In this document: one piece after another, positions 1 to 7,378 of the stretch
Layout of the letters: the number at the start of each line of letters is the position of its first letter
Numbering within the stretch: position 1 is the stretch's first letter
DNA from: Prado023 sp963747335
GTDB taxonomy: Bacteria > Actinomycetota > Actinomycetes > S36-B12 > CAIYMF01
Direction of reading: 5' to 3'
NCBI GenBank assembly: GCA_963747335.1
Contig: CAVVEV010000012.1
Coordinates: 434,001 to 498,000, forward strand
DNA length: 64,000 bases
Notes under the pieces: model-generated
Database searches by the model: none
What the model was told of the DNA's origin: nothing
The model's input: only the letters and a program-made list of their open reading frames with translations
Made by a program: the position numbers and the translations under genes

Positions 1-200
1 TTGTCGACGCCGGCCAGGATCGCGTCCAGCTGCTCCTGCCCGCCCCCCGCGACAGGCACGGTGCCCAGCTGTCCGGCGGTCAGGCCCGCTGCCAGGTCCG
101 AGGCCAGGCCCTCCACGGCCTCACGATCGGCACCGGAGCTGCACGCGGGAAGCGCGAGGAGCACCAGAACAGTCAGGGCGGTGATCAGCCGGCGGGGCAA
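1..200 (-). CDS. Lipoprotein, N-terminal part only (cut by window edge)
   Basis: Only the first 66 codons are inside the window. The frame opens with TTG at 200, preceded by GAGGAG five bases upstream on the minus strand. Residues 1-19 form a lipoprotein signal peptide (two Arg, then a Leu/Val-rich core) ending in the lipobox LPAC, with the lipidated Cys at residue 20. The following stretch, rich in Ala/Gly/Leu and starting with an acidic helix, resembles the NTF2-like N-terminal domain of actinobacterial penicillin-binding transpeptidases. That is inference from a short fragment; it could be another exported protein. The start was preferred over longer frames because of the signal peptide and ribosome-binding site. 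Confidence 0.6.
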   Translation of the reverse strand, partial: MPRRLITALTVLVLLALPACSSGADREAVEGLASDLAAGLTAGQLGTVPVAGGGQEQLDAILAGVD

Positions 201-403
201 CGATGCTCCTCGGGACGCAGTACGTGGGCAGACACATCCTGCCCCACCGCGGGTCTCGCGCCCCGTCGCGACGGGCTTCATCCATGCCGCGCGTGCTCGG
301 CGCTCGCGAGCTCTGCCCGAACCGTCTGGACCGGGGCGGCGGCTGGGCCTCGTCCACGGACTTCGCGCACTTCGCCGCCCCCGGACCTCGGTAGGGTGCC
401 GTC

Positions 404-1051
404 ATGGCGGATCTTGAGGGGATGAGCGTCCCCGGGGACCCGAGCCGGATGCGCATCTCCGATGCTGATCGCCACCGGGTGGCCGAGGTGCTGCGCCAGG
501 CCGCGGGGGAGGGACGACTCGACCTCGAGGAGCTCGACGAGCGGCTCGAGCTGACCTACAACGCCAAGACGTACGCCGACCTGATCCCGATCACCGCCGA
601 CCTGCACGCCGTGTACCCCGCCCCACCGACCTCCTCTCCCGTGCCGCGCACGGGTGGGGTACCCGTCGTGGGGCACGCCTCCTCGACCGCGATCATGGGC
701 GACTGCAAGCGTCGGGGGGTCTGGCAGGTCCCGGCCCAGCACTCGGCGTTCACGCTGATGGGCAGCATCACCCTCGACCTGCGCGAGGCGGTCCTCTCCG
801 CCCGCGAGACCGTCATCAACGCCAACGCGATCATGGGGGAGATCAAGATCATCGTCCCCGGCGGCATGCACGCCGTGGTCGACGGGACGCCGATCATGGG
901 CGACTACGGGCAGGGCAAGGACAAGGTGCCGGCCGACCTCGGCCCCGACTCGCCGACCCTCCTGGTGAAGGGGGTGGCCCTGATGGGCTCCGTGCAGGTG
1001 GTGCGCCTGCCCCCGCCCGGCACGCCGCGCAAGTTCATCGGTACCTACTGA
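404..1051 (+). CDS. DUF1707 / LiaF-like cell-envelope stress protein
   Basis: The 215-residue protein has two parts. Residues about 16-65 match DUF1707, a SHOCT-like domain (RISDADRHRVAEVLRQ, then a segment ending in DELDER-like acids and KTYADL). Residues about 80-215 form a LiaF/DUF2154-like beta-solenoid with recurring IMG motifs (AIMGD, LMGSI, IMGEI, IMGDY, LMGSV), as in proteins tied to cell-wall antibiotic response. No membrane segment is visible, so it is probably cytoplasmic or membrane-associated through a partner. The ATG lies seven bases after a TAGGGT box (392-397) with no Shine-Dalgarno, which indicates a leaderless transcript. The exact function of the family is not established. 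Confidence 0.85.
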   Translation: MADLEGMSVPGDPSRMRISDADRHRVAEVLRQAAGEGRLDLEELDERLELTYNAKTYADLIPITADLHAVYPAPPTSSPVPRTGGVPVVGHASSTAIMGDCKRRGVWQVPAQHSAFTLMGSITLDLREAVLSARETVINANAIMGEIKIIVPGGMHAVVDGTPIMGDYGQGKDKVPADLGPDSPTLLVKGVALMGSVQVVRLPPPGTPRKFIGTY

Positions 1052-1060
1052 GGGGCGACC

Positions 1061-1130
1061 AGAGGGCCACGGCCTCCGGACGGTCACGGCGACCCGAGGG
1101 CCACGGCGACCGGACGGTCACGGCGACCCG
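1061..1130. repeat. 34-bp direct repeat, two copies
   Basis: Two consecutive units with a 34-bp period follow the stop codon of the DUF1707 gene. The 21-bp core starting CCGGACGGTCACGG is identical at 1076-1096 and 1110-1130. The rest of the 1052-1323 gap has no convincing gene; it holds the nicotinamidase promoter. Confidence 0.8.
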
Positions 1131-1323
1131 TGCCCTGTCACGCCGCTCGGGTCGCGGGCGCTCTGAGAAGGTGGCCGGCATGTCGACCACCCCCGAGTGG
1201 CCCATCGGGAGGGCATCAGCCGCGACGACCGGGCAGGTCCCTGCCGAGGGTGCTGCCGCGTGTGCGCGTGGTCCGTCCCGCAGCCAGTGGGCGCGCGCCG
1301 CACGGGCTGACTACCATCCGCGC

Positions 1324-1926
1324 ATGGCGACCGCACTGATCATCGTCGATGTGCAGAACGACTTCTGTGAAGGGGGCTCGCTGGCGGTCGCCGGCGGGGG
1401 CGCCGTGGCGGCGGCGGTCTCCGCGCACGTGGCCAGCACCGACTACGACGTGGTCGTCGCAACCGCTGACCACCACATCGACCCGGGCGCGCACTTCGCC
1501 CATGAGCCGGACTTCGTCGACTCGTGGCCGGCGCACTGCGTCCAGGGCTCTCCGGGGGCTGCGTTCCACCCCGCGCTGGACACCTCCACGGTCCGGGCCG
1601 TGTTCCGCAAGGGCGCCTTCGCGGCGGCCTACTCCGGGTTCGAGGGGACGAGCGTGGAACCGGACGGCACCGGCGGCGTGCCGCTCGAGCAGTGGCTGCG
1701 CGACCACGGCGTCGACCACGTCGACGTCTGCGGCATCGCCACGGACCACTGCGTCGTGGCCACGGCGATCGACTCGGCGCGAGCAGGCTTTCCGACGACC
1801 GTCCTGCTCGACCTGACCGCTGGCGTCGCCGCCGAGACGACTCGGGCCGCACTGGACTCGCTGCGAGCGGCGGGCGTGGACCTGGTGGGGGCGGCGACGG
1901 TCGCCGGCGAGGTCATCGCTCCCTGA
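1324..1926 (+). CDS. pncA: Nicotinamidase (isochorismatase family)
   Basis: This enzyme hydrolyses nicotinamide to nicotinate and ammonia in the NAD salvage pathway. The 200-residue protein carries the full set of PncA residues: catalytic Asp9 (VDVQNDF), Lys96 (FRKGAF) and Cys143 (GIATDHC), and metal ligands Asp49, His51, His57 and His71. The ATG at 1324 is chosen because homology starts there (MATALIIVDVQNDF) and a TACCAT -10 box lies seven bases upstream; longer in-frame extensions have no family similarity. The stop codon lies inside the first unit of a degenerate tandem repeat array (1915-2090). The gene appears to stand alone. Confidence 0.93.
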   Translation: MATALIIVDVQNDFCEGGSLAVAGGGAVAAAVSAHVASTDYDVVVATADHHIDPGAHFAHEPDFVDSWPAHCVQGSPGAAFHPALDTSTVRAVFRKGAFAAAYSGFEGTSVEPDGTGGVPLEQWLRDHGVDHVDVCGIATDHCVVATAIDSARAGFPTTVLLDLTAGVAAETTRAALDSLRAAGVDLVGAATVAGEVIAP

Positions 1927-2090
1927 GCGTCAGTGGGGTCGTCGCGCCCTGACCAACGACCGGGGTGTGTCGCGCCCTTCCCTCTGGAGGGGGTTGTCGC
2001 GCCCTGACCGTCGGTGGGGTCGTCGCGCCCTGATCAACTGCCGGTCGTTGCGCGCCGACCAGCGACCGGGGGACGTCGCGCCCTGACCGC
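1915..2090. repeat. Degenerate tandem repeat array, about seven units of 25-28 bp
   Basis: Units begin near 1915, 1941, 1969, 1996, 2022, 2047 and 2075 and share the core GTCGCGCCCTGACC followed by a G-rich tail such as GGTGGGGTC. The unit at 1915-1940 matches the 1996 unit at 22 of 26 positions and overlaps the last codons and stop of pncA. The array fills the gap up to the promoter of the nucleosidase gene. Units are direct, contiguous and without unique spacers, so this is a minisatellite-like array and not a CRISPR. Confidence 0.8.
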
Positions 2091-2132
2091 CGGCTTCCAT
2101 GGGTGCACCCACGAGCCGGTAGCCTCCGGTTC

Positions 2133-2714
2133 GTGTTCGAGCTCCACGGTCCCCCTCCTCGCGCGGGCCAGCCCCTGGTGGTGGTCGCCGTCTGGGAGGA
2201 GGCCGAGGCGTTCGCCCATCGGCTCCCCACGCTGGTGACCGGCGTTGGCAAGGTGCGCGCCGCGACGGCGACGACCTGGGCGGGCGTGACCCAACGACCC
2301 AGCGTGATCCTCAACGTCGGGACGGCCGGCGCGCTGCGCCCGGGCGAGCTGGCCGCGGGCGTGGTCCACGAGGTCGGGGCAGTCCTCCAGCATGACGTGA
2401 ACGGTCGGGCGATCGCCACGCTCGTCGGGTCGGACCCCTCGCCGCGGCTCGAGCTGAGTGACTCCGCGGTGGTCCTGGCCACCGGTGACCGCTTCATCTC
2501 CTCGCCGCAGGATCGCGACGCCCTGGCCGAGCACGCCCATCTCGTGGACATGGAGGGCTACGCGGTCGCGGCGTCCGCCACGCAGCTGGGCATCCCCGTG
2601 CGGCTGGCCAAGACGATCAGCGACGATGCCGGACACGGCGCGGCCCTCACCTGGAGCGAGTCCCTGCACGAGGCATCGCACCGCCTGGCGGCGTGGCTCG
2701 ACGAGGTTCTGTGA
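2133..2714 (+). CDS. 5'-methylthioadenosine/S-adenosylhomocysteine nucleosidase-like protein
   Basis: This 193-residue protein belongs to the nucleoside phosphorylase/nucleosidase superfamily, probably cleaving an adenine or related nucleoside. Family motifs in order are TGVGKVRAA near residue 35, NVGTAGALRPGE near 60, ATGDRFIS near 118 and VDMEGYAVA near 140, where the ME dyad binds the ribose and the Asp of a later SDDA segment lies in the active-site region. It is shorter than typical MTA/SAH nucleosidases (about 230 residues). GTG at 2133 is chosen since a TAGCCT -10 box ends eight bases upstream. Substrate is inferred from family only. The 43-nt hairpin element begins six bases after its stop. 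Confidence 0.8.
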   Translation: MFELHGPPPRAGQPLVVVAVWEEAEAFAHRLPTLVTGVGKVRAATATTWAGVTQRPSVILNVGTAGALRPGELAAGVVHEVGAVLQHDVNGRAIATLVGSDPSPRLELSDSAVVLATGDRFISSPQDRDALAEHAHLVDMEGYAVAASATQLGIPVRLAKTISDDAGHGAALTWSESLHEASHRLAAWLDEVL

Positions 2715-2766
2715 GCGATGTGCTGTCGTTTCCGACCATCTAGAGGTCGGAAACGACAGCACGACG
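2715..2766. repeat. Hairpin element, copy 1, upstream of DUF559-type gene
   Basis: An 18-bp perfect stem (arms 2720-2737 and 2745-2762) with a 7-nt loop (ATCTAGA). Shared flanks (GCGAT before, GACG after) extend the repeat to about 52 bp. It is about 86 percent identical over 43 nt to copy 2 at 3735-3777, with a compensatory T-A to A-T exchange at stem positions 10/34. There is no T tract. Confidence 0.92.
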
Positions 2767-2795
2767 ACCTGGGATGTGGACAGCGGCTGTCCAGG

Positions 2796-3758
2796 ATGCG
2801 GTTTCCGTCTGAGCATGTGCTCGTGGCACCACGGTTGACCCCAGAGGCTCGACGACTGTTGGCCCTCCAGCGTGGGCTCATCGCCGATTGGCAGACCGCT
2901 GCAGTCGGACTGAATCGACGACGGCTCCGGCATGCGTGCGCCGATGGCTGGACGCAGGTGAGCCCGCACGTGTTCAGCGACCGCTCAGGCGAGCTCAGCG
3001 ACGGGCAGATGCGCGCGTGTGGTCCCCTCGAGATCGGCCCCGTCGCAGTCCTCGGCGGACGAGCTGCGCTCCTGGAGGCAGGTTGGCGAGCCGATGGTGA
3101 CGGGTGGGTCGACGTCCTCGTCCCGCGCGGGGCGAGACGCCGATCGCGCGGCATGCCACCGTGGATCCGGCTGCACTACGTGGACTGCCGTGACTCGATC
3201 CATCGTTCGCCTCCACGCTGCCCCCCCTCGCGGGCGGCAATCGACGCGGCGGCGTGGGCCCGCACGCCGCGGGAGGTGCTGTTCATCCTGACAAGTTCCG
3301 TGCAGCAGCGGATCACGACCCTCCCGGCCCTTCTCCGGGAGTACGAGGGTCGGTCGAAGCTCCACAATCGAGGGGCGATCCGTGCGGCCCTCCAGGAGAT
3401 CCAAGGCGGTGCCACGAGCACGAATGAAGCCGACTTCCTGCGTGAGTGCCGGCGCCGTGGACTTCCGATGCCCGACATGCAGGTCAGACGGGTGGATGCG
3501 TACTCCCAGCGCCGCCGGACCGACGCTGAATTCCGGCTGCCCGATGGGCGGTTGCTCATCGTGGAGATCGACGGGGTCGGACACTTCGAGATGGGTCAGT
3601 GGCACGCCGATCTCGCGCGCGGCAACGGGTTGGTGGTCGCGACAGGTGCGCTCATGCTGCACGTGACGGGGTGGGAGGTGCGCAATGATCCCGATCCCTT
3701 CTTCGGCCTGCTCGAAGCCACGATCAGAGGCGATGTGCTGTCGATTCCGACGATCTGA
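2796..3758 (+). CDS. DUF559/Vsr-like endonuclease-domain protein
   Basis: This 320-residue protein resembles the widespread actinobacterial family of orphan proteins with an AbiEi-like N-terminal region and a C-terminal DUF559 (PD-(D/E)XK-like) domain. The N-terminal 60 residues (LTPEARRLLALQRGLIADWQ, then an RRRLRHA helix and VSPHVF) look like a winged-helix module. The C-terminal part has the nuclease-like pattern TNEADF, then RRRTDAEFRLPDGRLLIVEIDG, giving E...D...ExD acidic residues. Start is ATG 2796 or GTG 2817; no strong ribosome-binding site distinguishes them. The last eight codons and the stop lie within hairpin copy 2. Biological role is unknown; no partner toxin gene is adjacent. 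Confidence 0.75.
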   Translation: MRFPSEHVLVAPRLTPEARRLLALQRGLIADWQTAAVGLNRRRLRHACADGWTQVSPHVFSDRSGELSDGQMRACGPLEIGPVAVLGGRAALLEAGWRADGDGWVDVLVPRGARRRSRGMPPWIRLHYVDCRDSIHRSPPRCPPSRAAIDAAAWARTPREVLFILTSSVQQRITTLPALLREYEGRSKLHNRGAIRAALQEIQGGATSTNEADFLRECRRRGLPMPDMQVRRVDAYSQRRRTDAEFRLPDGRLLIVEIDGVGHFEMGQWHADLARGNGLVVATGALMLHVTGWEVRNDPDPFFGLLEATIRGDVLSIPTI

Positions 3759-3781
3759 TGGTCGGAATCGACAGCACGACG
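3730..3781. repeat. Hairpin element, copy 2, spanning the end of the DUF559-type gene
   Basis: A 17-bp perfect stem (3735-3751 and 3761-3777) with the stop codon TGA of the gene in its loop. It shares flanks GCGAT and GACG with copy 1 at 2715-2766. The element contributes the C-terminal residues DVLSIPTI; copy 1 would encode DVLSFPTI and also ends in a stop (TAG). Confidence 0.92.
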
Positions 3782-3806
3782 TCCAGGTACAGGTCATTCT
3801 TGGGCC

Positions 3807-4280
3807 ATGACGACCTGGCGGGTGCTGGCTTCCGTGGCCGCTGTGGCCCTTGTCGTGGTCTATGCCGTCGGGTCTGGCGTGTGGGTCTCGGCCAACCCGG
3901 GCTGGTATGCCGGGCTGACCCGGCCCGCCTGGCAGCCGCCGGACATCGTGTTCGGCGTGATCTGGCCGTACAACTTCCTCGCGCTGGCCGTCGTAGGGGT
4001 CATCGTGGCCCAACGTGGATCGCCGGGGCTGGTCGGGGCATGGCTCGCCGTGGCCGCGGCGAGCGTGGTGTGCGCCCTGACGTGGGCGTACCTGTTCTAC
4101 GTGCCGCACCAGCTGACCGCATCTGCGATCGCCCTGGCCGGCGCCGCGGTGCTCACCCTCGTCCTCGTCGCCCTGACCTGGTCGGCGACCCGCGGTGGGG
4201 CCATCGCGCTGCTGCCCTACCTCATCTGGGTGAGCGTGGCGACGTCGCTGGCCTTCGGATACGCCCGGCTCAACGCGTGA
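3807..4280 (+). CDS. tspO: TspO/MBR family membrane protein
   Basis: A tryptophan-rich, five-helix membrane protein of 157 residues, the usual family length. TspO proteins bind porphyrins and are linked to tetrapyrrole handling and oxidative or photo-stress. The family motif NPGWYAGLTRPAWQPPDIVF (residues about 30-50) is followed by WPYNF, a central ALTWAYLFY helix and the C-terminal signature YLIWVSVATSLAFGYARLN. The ATG lies seven bases after CATTCT (3795-3800), so it is probably leaderless. It starts 26 bp after hairpin copy 2. Ligand and role here are inferred from the family. Confidence 0.92.
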   Translation: MTTWRVLASVAAVALVVVYAVGSGVWVSANPGWYAGLTRPAWQPPDIVFGVIWPYNFLALAVVGVIVAQRGSPGLVGAWLAVAAASVVCALTWAYLFYVPHQLTASAIALAGAAVLTLVLVALTWSATRGGAIALLPYLIWVSVATSLAFGYARLNA

Positions 4281-4324
4281 CCTGGCCCATGCATGGCGGG
4301 ACTCAACGTCTGGCCCGGCTGACA

Positions 4325-4460
4325 CCGTTCGGAGCCCGACCCGGCTGGCACGGCTCGAAGCCCGACCCGGCTCGACTTGGCCCATGCCCGGCATGACTCG
4401 TCGCCCGGCATGACTCGTCGCCCGACCAGGCTCACCCGCCTCGAAGCCCGACCCGGCGCT
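4325..4460. repeat. Clustered short direct repeats in convergent gap
   Basis: Between tspO and the amidase the sequence contains GCATGACTCGTCGCCCG twice in tandem (4391-4407, 4408-4424) and three scattered copies of a GAAGCCCGACCCGG-like word (near 4331, 4356 and 4442). No gene is apparent in 4281-4483. Confidence 0.75.
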
Positions 4461-4483
4461 GCGCCTGACCTTGCAGAACGCGG

Positions 4484-5920
4484 TCAGCTCGGGGCGTGCA
4501 CCGGCGAGGACGTCGTGCGCGTGGGCCAGGGTGCCGCCTGCTCCAGCTCCAGGGCCACCTCCAGCAGCCGGCGCTCGTGGCCGAAGGGCGCAGCGAGGTG
4601 CACCCCGATCGGCATCCCCTGATCGGAGCGTCCCAGCGGCAGGGACATCGCCGGGGAACCAGCGACGTTCTGCACCGGGGTCATCGAGGCGAACTGCAGC
4701 AGGCGCACGAGGTGGGTGCGGAACTCCACGTCCTGCCCGAGATGCCCGATCGGGGGCGCCGGGTAGCCAGTGACCGGAGACAGGAACAGGTCATACGGCC
4801 CGAACGCCTCGTCGGGGTTGCCGGCCATGCGGCGCAGGCGCAGCAGCGACCCCGGAACGCGATCGGCCTGGCGGGTCAGCATCCTGCTCAACCCCTTGGT
4901 CAGCTCCTCGACCTTCGACCCGTCGAAGCCCTTGCCGTACGCCGCCGAGCCGCTGCGGTGCAGCACGAACGCCAGCAGCGCCCAGTAGCGCAGGAAGTCC
5001 ATCGCGAACTCCTCGCCGACCGGCGGCCCCACCTCCTCGACGTGATGGCCGAGGCCCTCCAGCAGGGCGCCGGCGGACCGGACTGCTGCCACCGTGTCCG
5101 GGCTCAGCGGGAGACCCCGCAGCGTCGTGACGCACATCCCGATCCGCAGGCGCTGGGTGCCGGGTCGGGTCACATGGCCGATCGGGGGCAGCCCGGCATC
5201 CGGACGGCCCGGGTCCATGAGGGCCAGCAGGAGCGCGGTGTCGCGCACCGTACGGGTGAGGACTCCCTGTGCCGCGATACGCACCGGGATCCGCTCCTTC
5301 AGCGGGTTCATCGGCAGGCGCCCGCGCGAGGGCTTGAGCCCGACCAGCCCGCAGCAGGACGCGGGGATCCGGATCGACCCACCACCGTCGTTGGCGTGGG
5401 CGATCGGGACGACCCCGGCCGCGACCATCGCCGCGGAGCCGCCGCTGGATCCGCCCGCCGATCGGCCGGCGTCCCACGGGTTGCGCGTGGCCCCGTACCG
5501 GCTGGACTCGGTGCTGGCCGTCAGGCCGAACTCCGGCAGGGTGGTCGCGCCCAGCGGGTCCAGCCCGAGGCCCAGCAGCGCGGTCACGACCGGGGAGCAG
5601 GCCGGCGCGGGGACGTCCGGCACCGCCCGGGACCCCTGGGTGGTCGGAGACCCAGCCACCTCCTCGTTGTCCTTGATGAACGTCGGGATCCCGGCAAGCG
5701 GGGCGTCCTCAGCGACCACCACCTCGGTCCGGACGGGCTCGTCGAACCAGTGGGCGACGGCATTCAGGTGCGGGTTGGCGGCGTGCGCGCGAGCCCGCGC
5801 TGCGTCGCGGAGCTCACTGGCCGAGACCTCGCGCCTGGCCAGCCGCTCGAGCAGGTCGGTGGCGTCGCTGGTGCCCAGGGCGTCGTCGGTCGTGGTGTCG
5901 ACGGTGCGGGGCACTCTCAC
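4484..5920 (-). CDS. Amidase (amidase signature family)
   Basis: The 478-residue protein is an amidase-signature serine hydrolase that cleaves carboxylic amides; the substrate cannot be told. The Ser-cisSer-Lys triad is visible: Lys in FIKDNEEV, the Gly/Ser loop GRSAGGSSGGSAAMVAAG, and the nucleophile region NDGGGSIRIPASCCGL. The C-terminal part has the usual PVTGYPAPPIGHLG and AGSPAMSLPLG segments. GTG at 5920 is chosen because a TACTGT -10 box lies seven bases upstream on the minus strand, whereas longer frames run through repetitive sequence. It stands alone, convergent with tspO. Confidence 0.9.
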   Translation of the reverse strand: MRVPRTVDTTTDDALGTSDATDLLERLARREVSASELRDAARARAHAANPHLNAVAHWFDEPVRTEVVVAEDAPLAGIPTFIKDNEEVAGSPTTQGSRAVPDVPAPACSPVVTALLGLGLDPLGATTLPEFGLTASTESSRYGATRNPWDAGRSAGGSSGGSAAMVAAGVVPIAHANDGGGSIRIPASCCGLVGLKPSRGRLPMNPLKERIPVRIAAQGVLTRTVRDTALLLALMDPGRPDAGLPPIGHVTRPGTQRLRIGMCVTTLRGLPLSPDTVAAVRSAGALLEGLGHHVEEVGPPVGEEFAMDFLRYWALLAFVLHRSGSAAYGKGFDGSKVEELTKGLSRMLTRQADRVPGSLLRLRRMAGNPDEAFGPYDLFLSPVTGYPAPPIGHLGQDVEFRTHLVRLLQFASMTPVQNVAGSPAMSLPLGRSDQGMPIGVHLAAPFGHERRLLEVALELEQAAPWPTRTTSSPVHAPS

Positions 5921-5989
5921 GGCTGCGACAGTAGCGCCGCGCTCCGATGGCCGCTCCCCGAGGCTCCCCACGGGCGGCGCCGCACCAGG

Positions 5990-6050
5990 CCGGACCACGC
6001 TCAAACCGGACCACTCTCCGGCGGACCACTCTCCGGCGGACGACCACTCA
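5990..6050. repeat. 15-bp tandem repeat, two full and two partial copies
   Basis: The unit GGACCACTCTCCGGC is present twice in tandem (6008-6022, 6023-6037), flanked by diverged GGACCAC copies. It lies upstream of the amidase and downstream of sbtB. Nothing else was recognised in 5921-6095. Confidence 0.75.
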
Positions 6051-6095
6051 CGCCGGACCTGCTCAGCCCTTCGGCCGCCCAGTCCCACGCATTGT

Positions 6096-6398
6096 TCAGA
6101 CATACTTCTCCGGCCGCACCACCTGCGCCGGGGTGGTCCAGGCCACCACGGCGTACCGCGGGAAGTAGTCCCGCGCGAGCACCTCGAGGAAGCGGTCGGC
6201 CACGTCGGCGGAGACCAGCGTCTCGAGCCGGATGTTGGCGCCCTCGAACTCGTCGGCGCGCACCCCACGGGACCCCTGCCCGCGGGCGTCGCAGACCGTC
6301 CAGCCGTGGGCACCGGATCCGGCCACGTCGCGGACGAGCCGATGCTCGACGACCGCTTCGGCGACGACCGTCACCAGGACGAGGCCCTCGGTCTCCAT
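6096..6398 (-). CDS. sbtB: PII-like SbtB-type regulatory protein
   Basis: A 100-residue protein with the length and predicted ferredoxin-like pattern of PII-like proteins (METEGLVLVTVVAEAVVEHRL, then acidic helix, then AVVAWTTPAQVV near the C-terminus). Its position 11 bases after an SbtA-type bicarbonate permease gene supports an SbtB assignment. SbtB is a trimeric protein that binds adenine nucleotides and controls SbtA at the membrane. A good ribosome-binding site (GAGAGGAG) precedes ATG 6398. No Cys-containing C-terminal redox loop, found in some cyanobacterial SbtB, is visible. Function rests mainly on neighbourhood and size. Confidence 0.75.
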   Translation of the reverse strand: METEGLVLVTVVAEAVVEHRLVRDVAGSGAHGWTVCDARGQGSRGVRADEFEGANIRLETLVSADVADRFLEVLARDYFPRYAVVAWTTPAQVVRPEKYV

Positions 6399-6409
6399 GG
6401 TGGCTCCTC

Positions 6410-7375
6410 TCAGCTGCCCAGCGCCTGCGCGATGGCCAGGTACAGCGGGATTCCGATGATCAGGTTGAACGGGAACGTGATGCCCAGGCTGGCCGTGAGG
6501 TAGAACCCCGGGTTCGCCTCGGGCAGGGCGAGGCGCACAGCGGCGGGGGCGGCGATGTACGAGGCGCTCGCGGTCAGCACCCCGAGTATCGCCGCCCCAC
6601 CGGTCGACAGCCCGACCCCGAGTCCGGCGACGATCCCGAGGGTGCCGGACACGATCGGGAAGACGAGGGCGAACCCCACCAGGCCGGGGCCGGCCTTCGG
6701 CAGGTCGCGCAGGCGCTTGGCCGCGATGACGCCCATCTCCAGGAGGAAGAGGGTCAGCACCCCCACGAAGAGCCCGCCGAAGAAGGGCTCGACCTTCTCA
6801 TATCCGGCCGTCCCCGTCGCCAGCCCGAGCAGGAGTCCACCGACCAGCAGCAGGATGCTGCGACCGGTCAGGATCTCGCGCAGCGACTCCCCCCACGACG
6901 CTGCCCGGGTGACATGCCTGCCGGCGAGCATCAGGCCCACAATGATCGCCGGGACCTCCAGGACCGCCAGCAACGTGGTCACGTACCCCTCGTAGCTGAT
7001 CCCGGCGCTGGTCAGGAACACCGCCGCGGCAGTGAACGTGACCAGCGAGGTCGAGCCGTAGTGCGCCGCCATCGCTCCCCGGTCCACGGGGCCGAGCCGG
7101 GTGGTCCAGCGCAGAACGGCGAACGCGAGCACGGGGATCAGGACGCCCAGGGCGAGCGTGACCAGGATCGGCCCGACGACCTCACCGGCCGGCGCCTGCG
7201 ACAGGGCCACGCCGCCCTTGATGCCGATGCCCAGCAGCAGATAGACGCTCAGCAGCTGGTAGACCGGCTCGGGCAGGCGCAGGTCCCCGCCGATCGAGGT
7301 CGCCACCAGCCCGAGCAGGAAGGCCAGGACCGGCGGGGATGTGAGGTTGGCGACCGCCAGCTGCCACGTGTCCAC
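6410..7375 (-). CDS. sbtA: Sodium-dependent bicarbonate transporter SbtA-like permease
   Basis: The 321-residue protein has about ten hydrophobic segments in two related halves, as in SbtA (formerly DUF897). Recognisable parts are the start WQLAVANLTSPPVLAFLLG, KGGVALSQAP near residue 55, AAHYGSTSLVTFTAAAVFL near 105-125 and, in the second half, GLVGFALVFPI and SASYIAAPAAVR. It would import bicarbonate with sodium, for anaplerotic carboxylases or pH balance in a heterotroph. It lies between an HTH regulator (three bases upstream) and sbtB, and all three are co-oriented, so they form one operon. Confidence 0.9.
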   Translation of the reverse strand: MDTWQLAVANLTSPPVLAFLLGLVATSIGGDLRLPEPVYQLLSVYLLLGIGIKGGVALSQAPAGEVVGPILVTLALGVLIPVLAFAVLRWTTRLGPVDRGAMAAHYGSTSLVTFTAAAVFLTSAGISYEGYVTTLLAVLEVPAIIVGLMLAGRHVTRAASWGESLREILTGRSILLLVGGLLLGLATGTAGYEKVEPFFGGLFVGVLTLFLLEMGVIAAKRLRDLPKAGPGLVGFALVFPIVSGTLGIVAGLGVGLSTGGAAILGVLTASASYIAAPAAVRLALPEANPGFYLTASLGITFPFNLIIGIPLYLAIAQALGS

Positions 7376-7378
7376 GGG

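Noticed and set aside
1915..2090. CRISPR array
   Set aside because: Units are contiguous and degenerate, with no unique spacers of uniform length and no cas genes in the window.
2720..3777. The two hairpins as ordinary intrinsic terminators
   Set aside because: Neither has a T tract, and their 86 percent identity with a compensatory change and shared flanks is not expected of independent terminators. Copy 2 also overlaps coding sequence. A terminator function in addition cannot be excluded.
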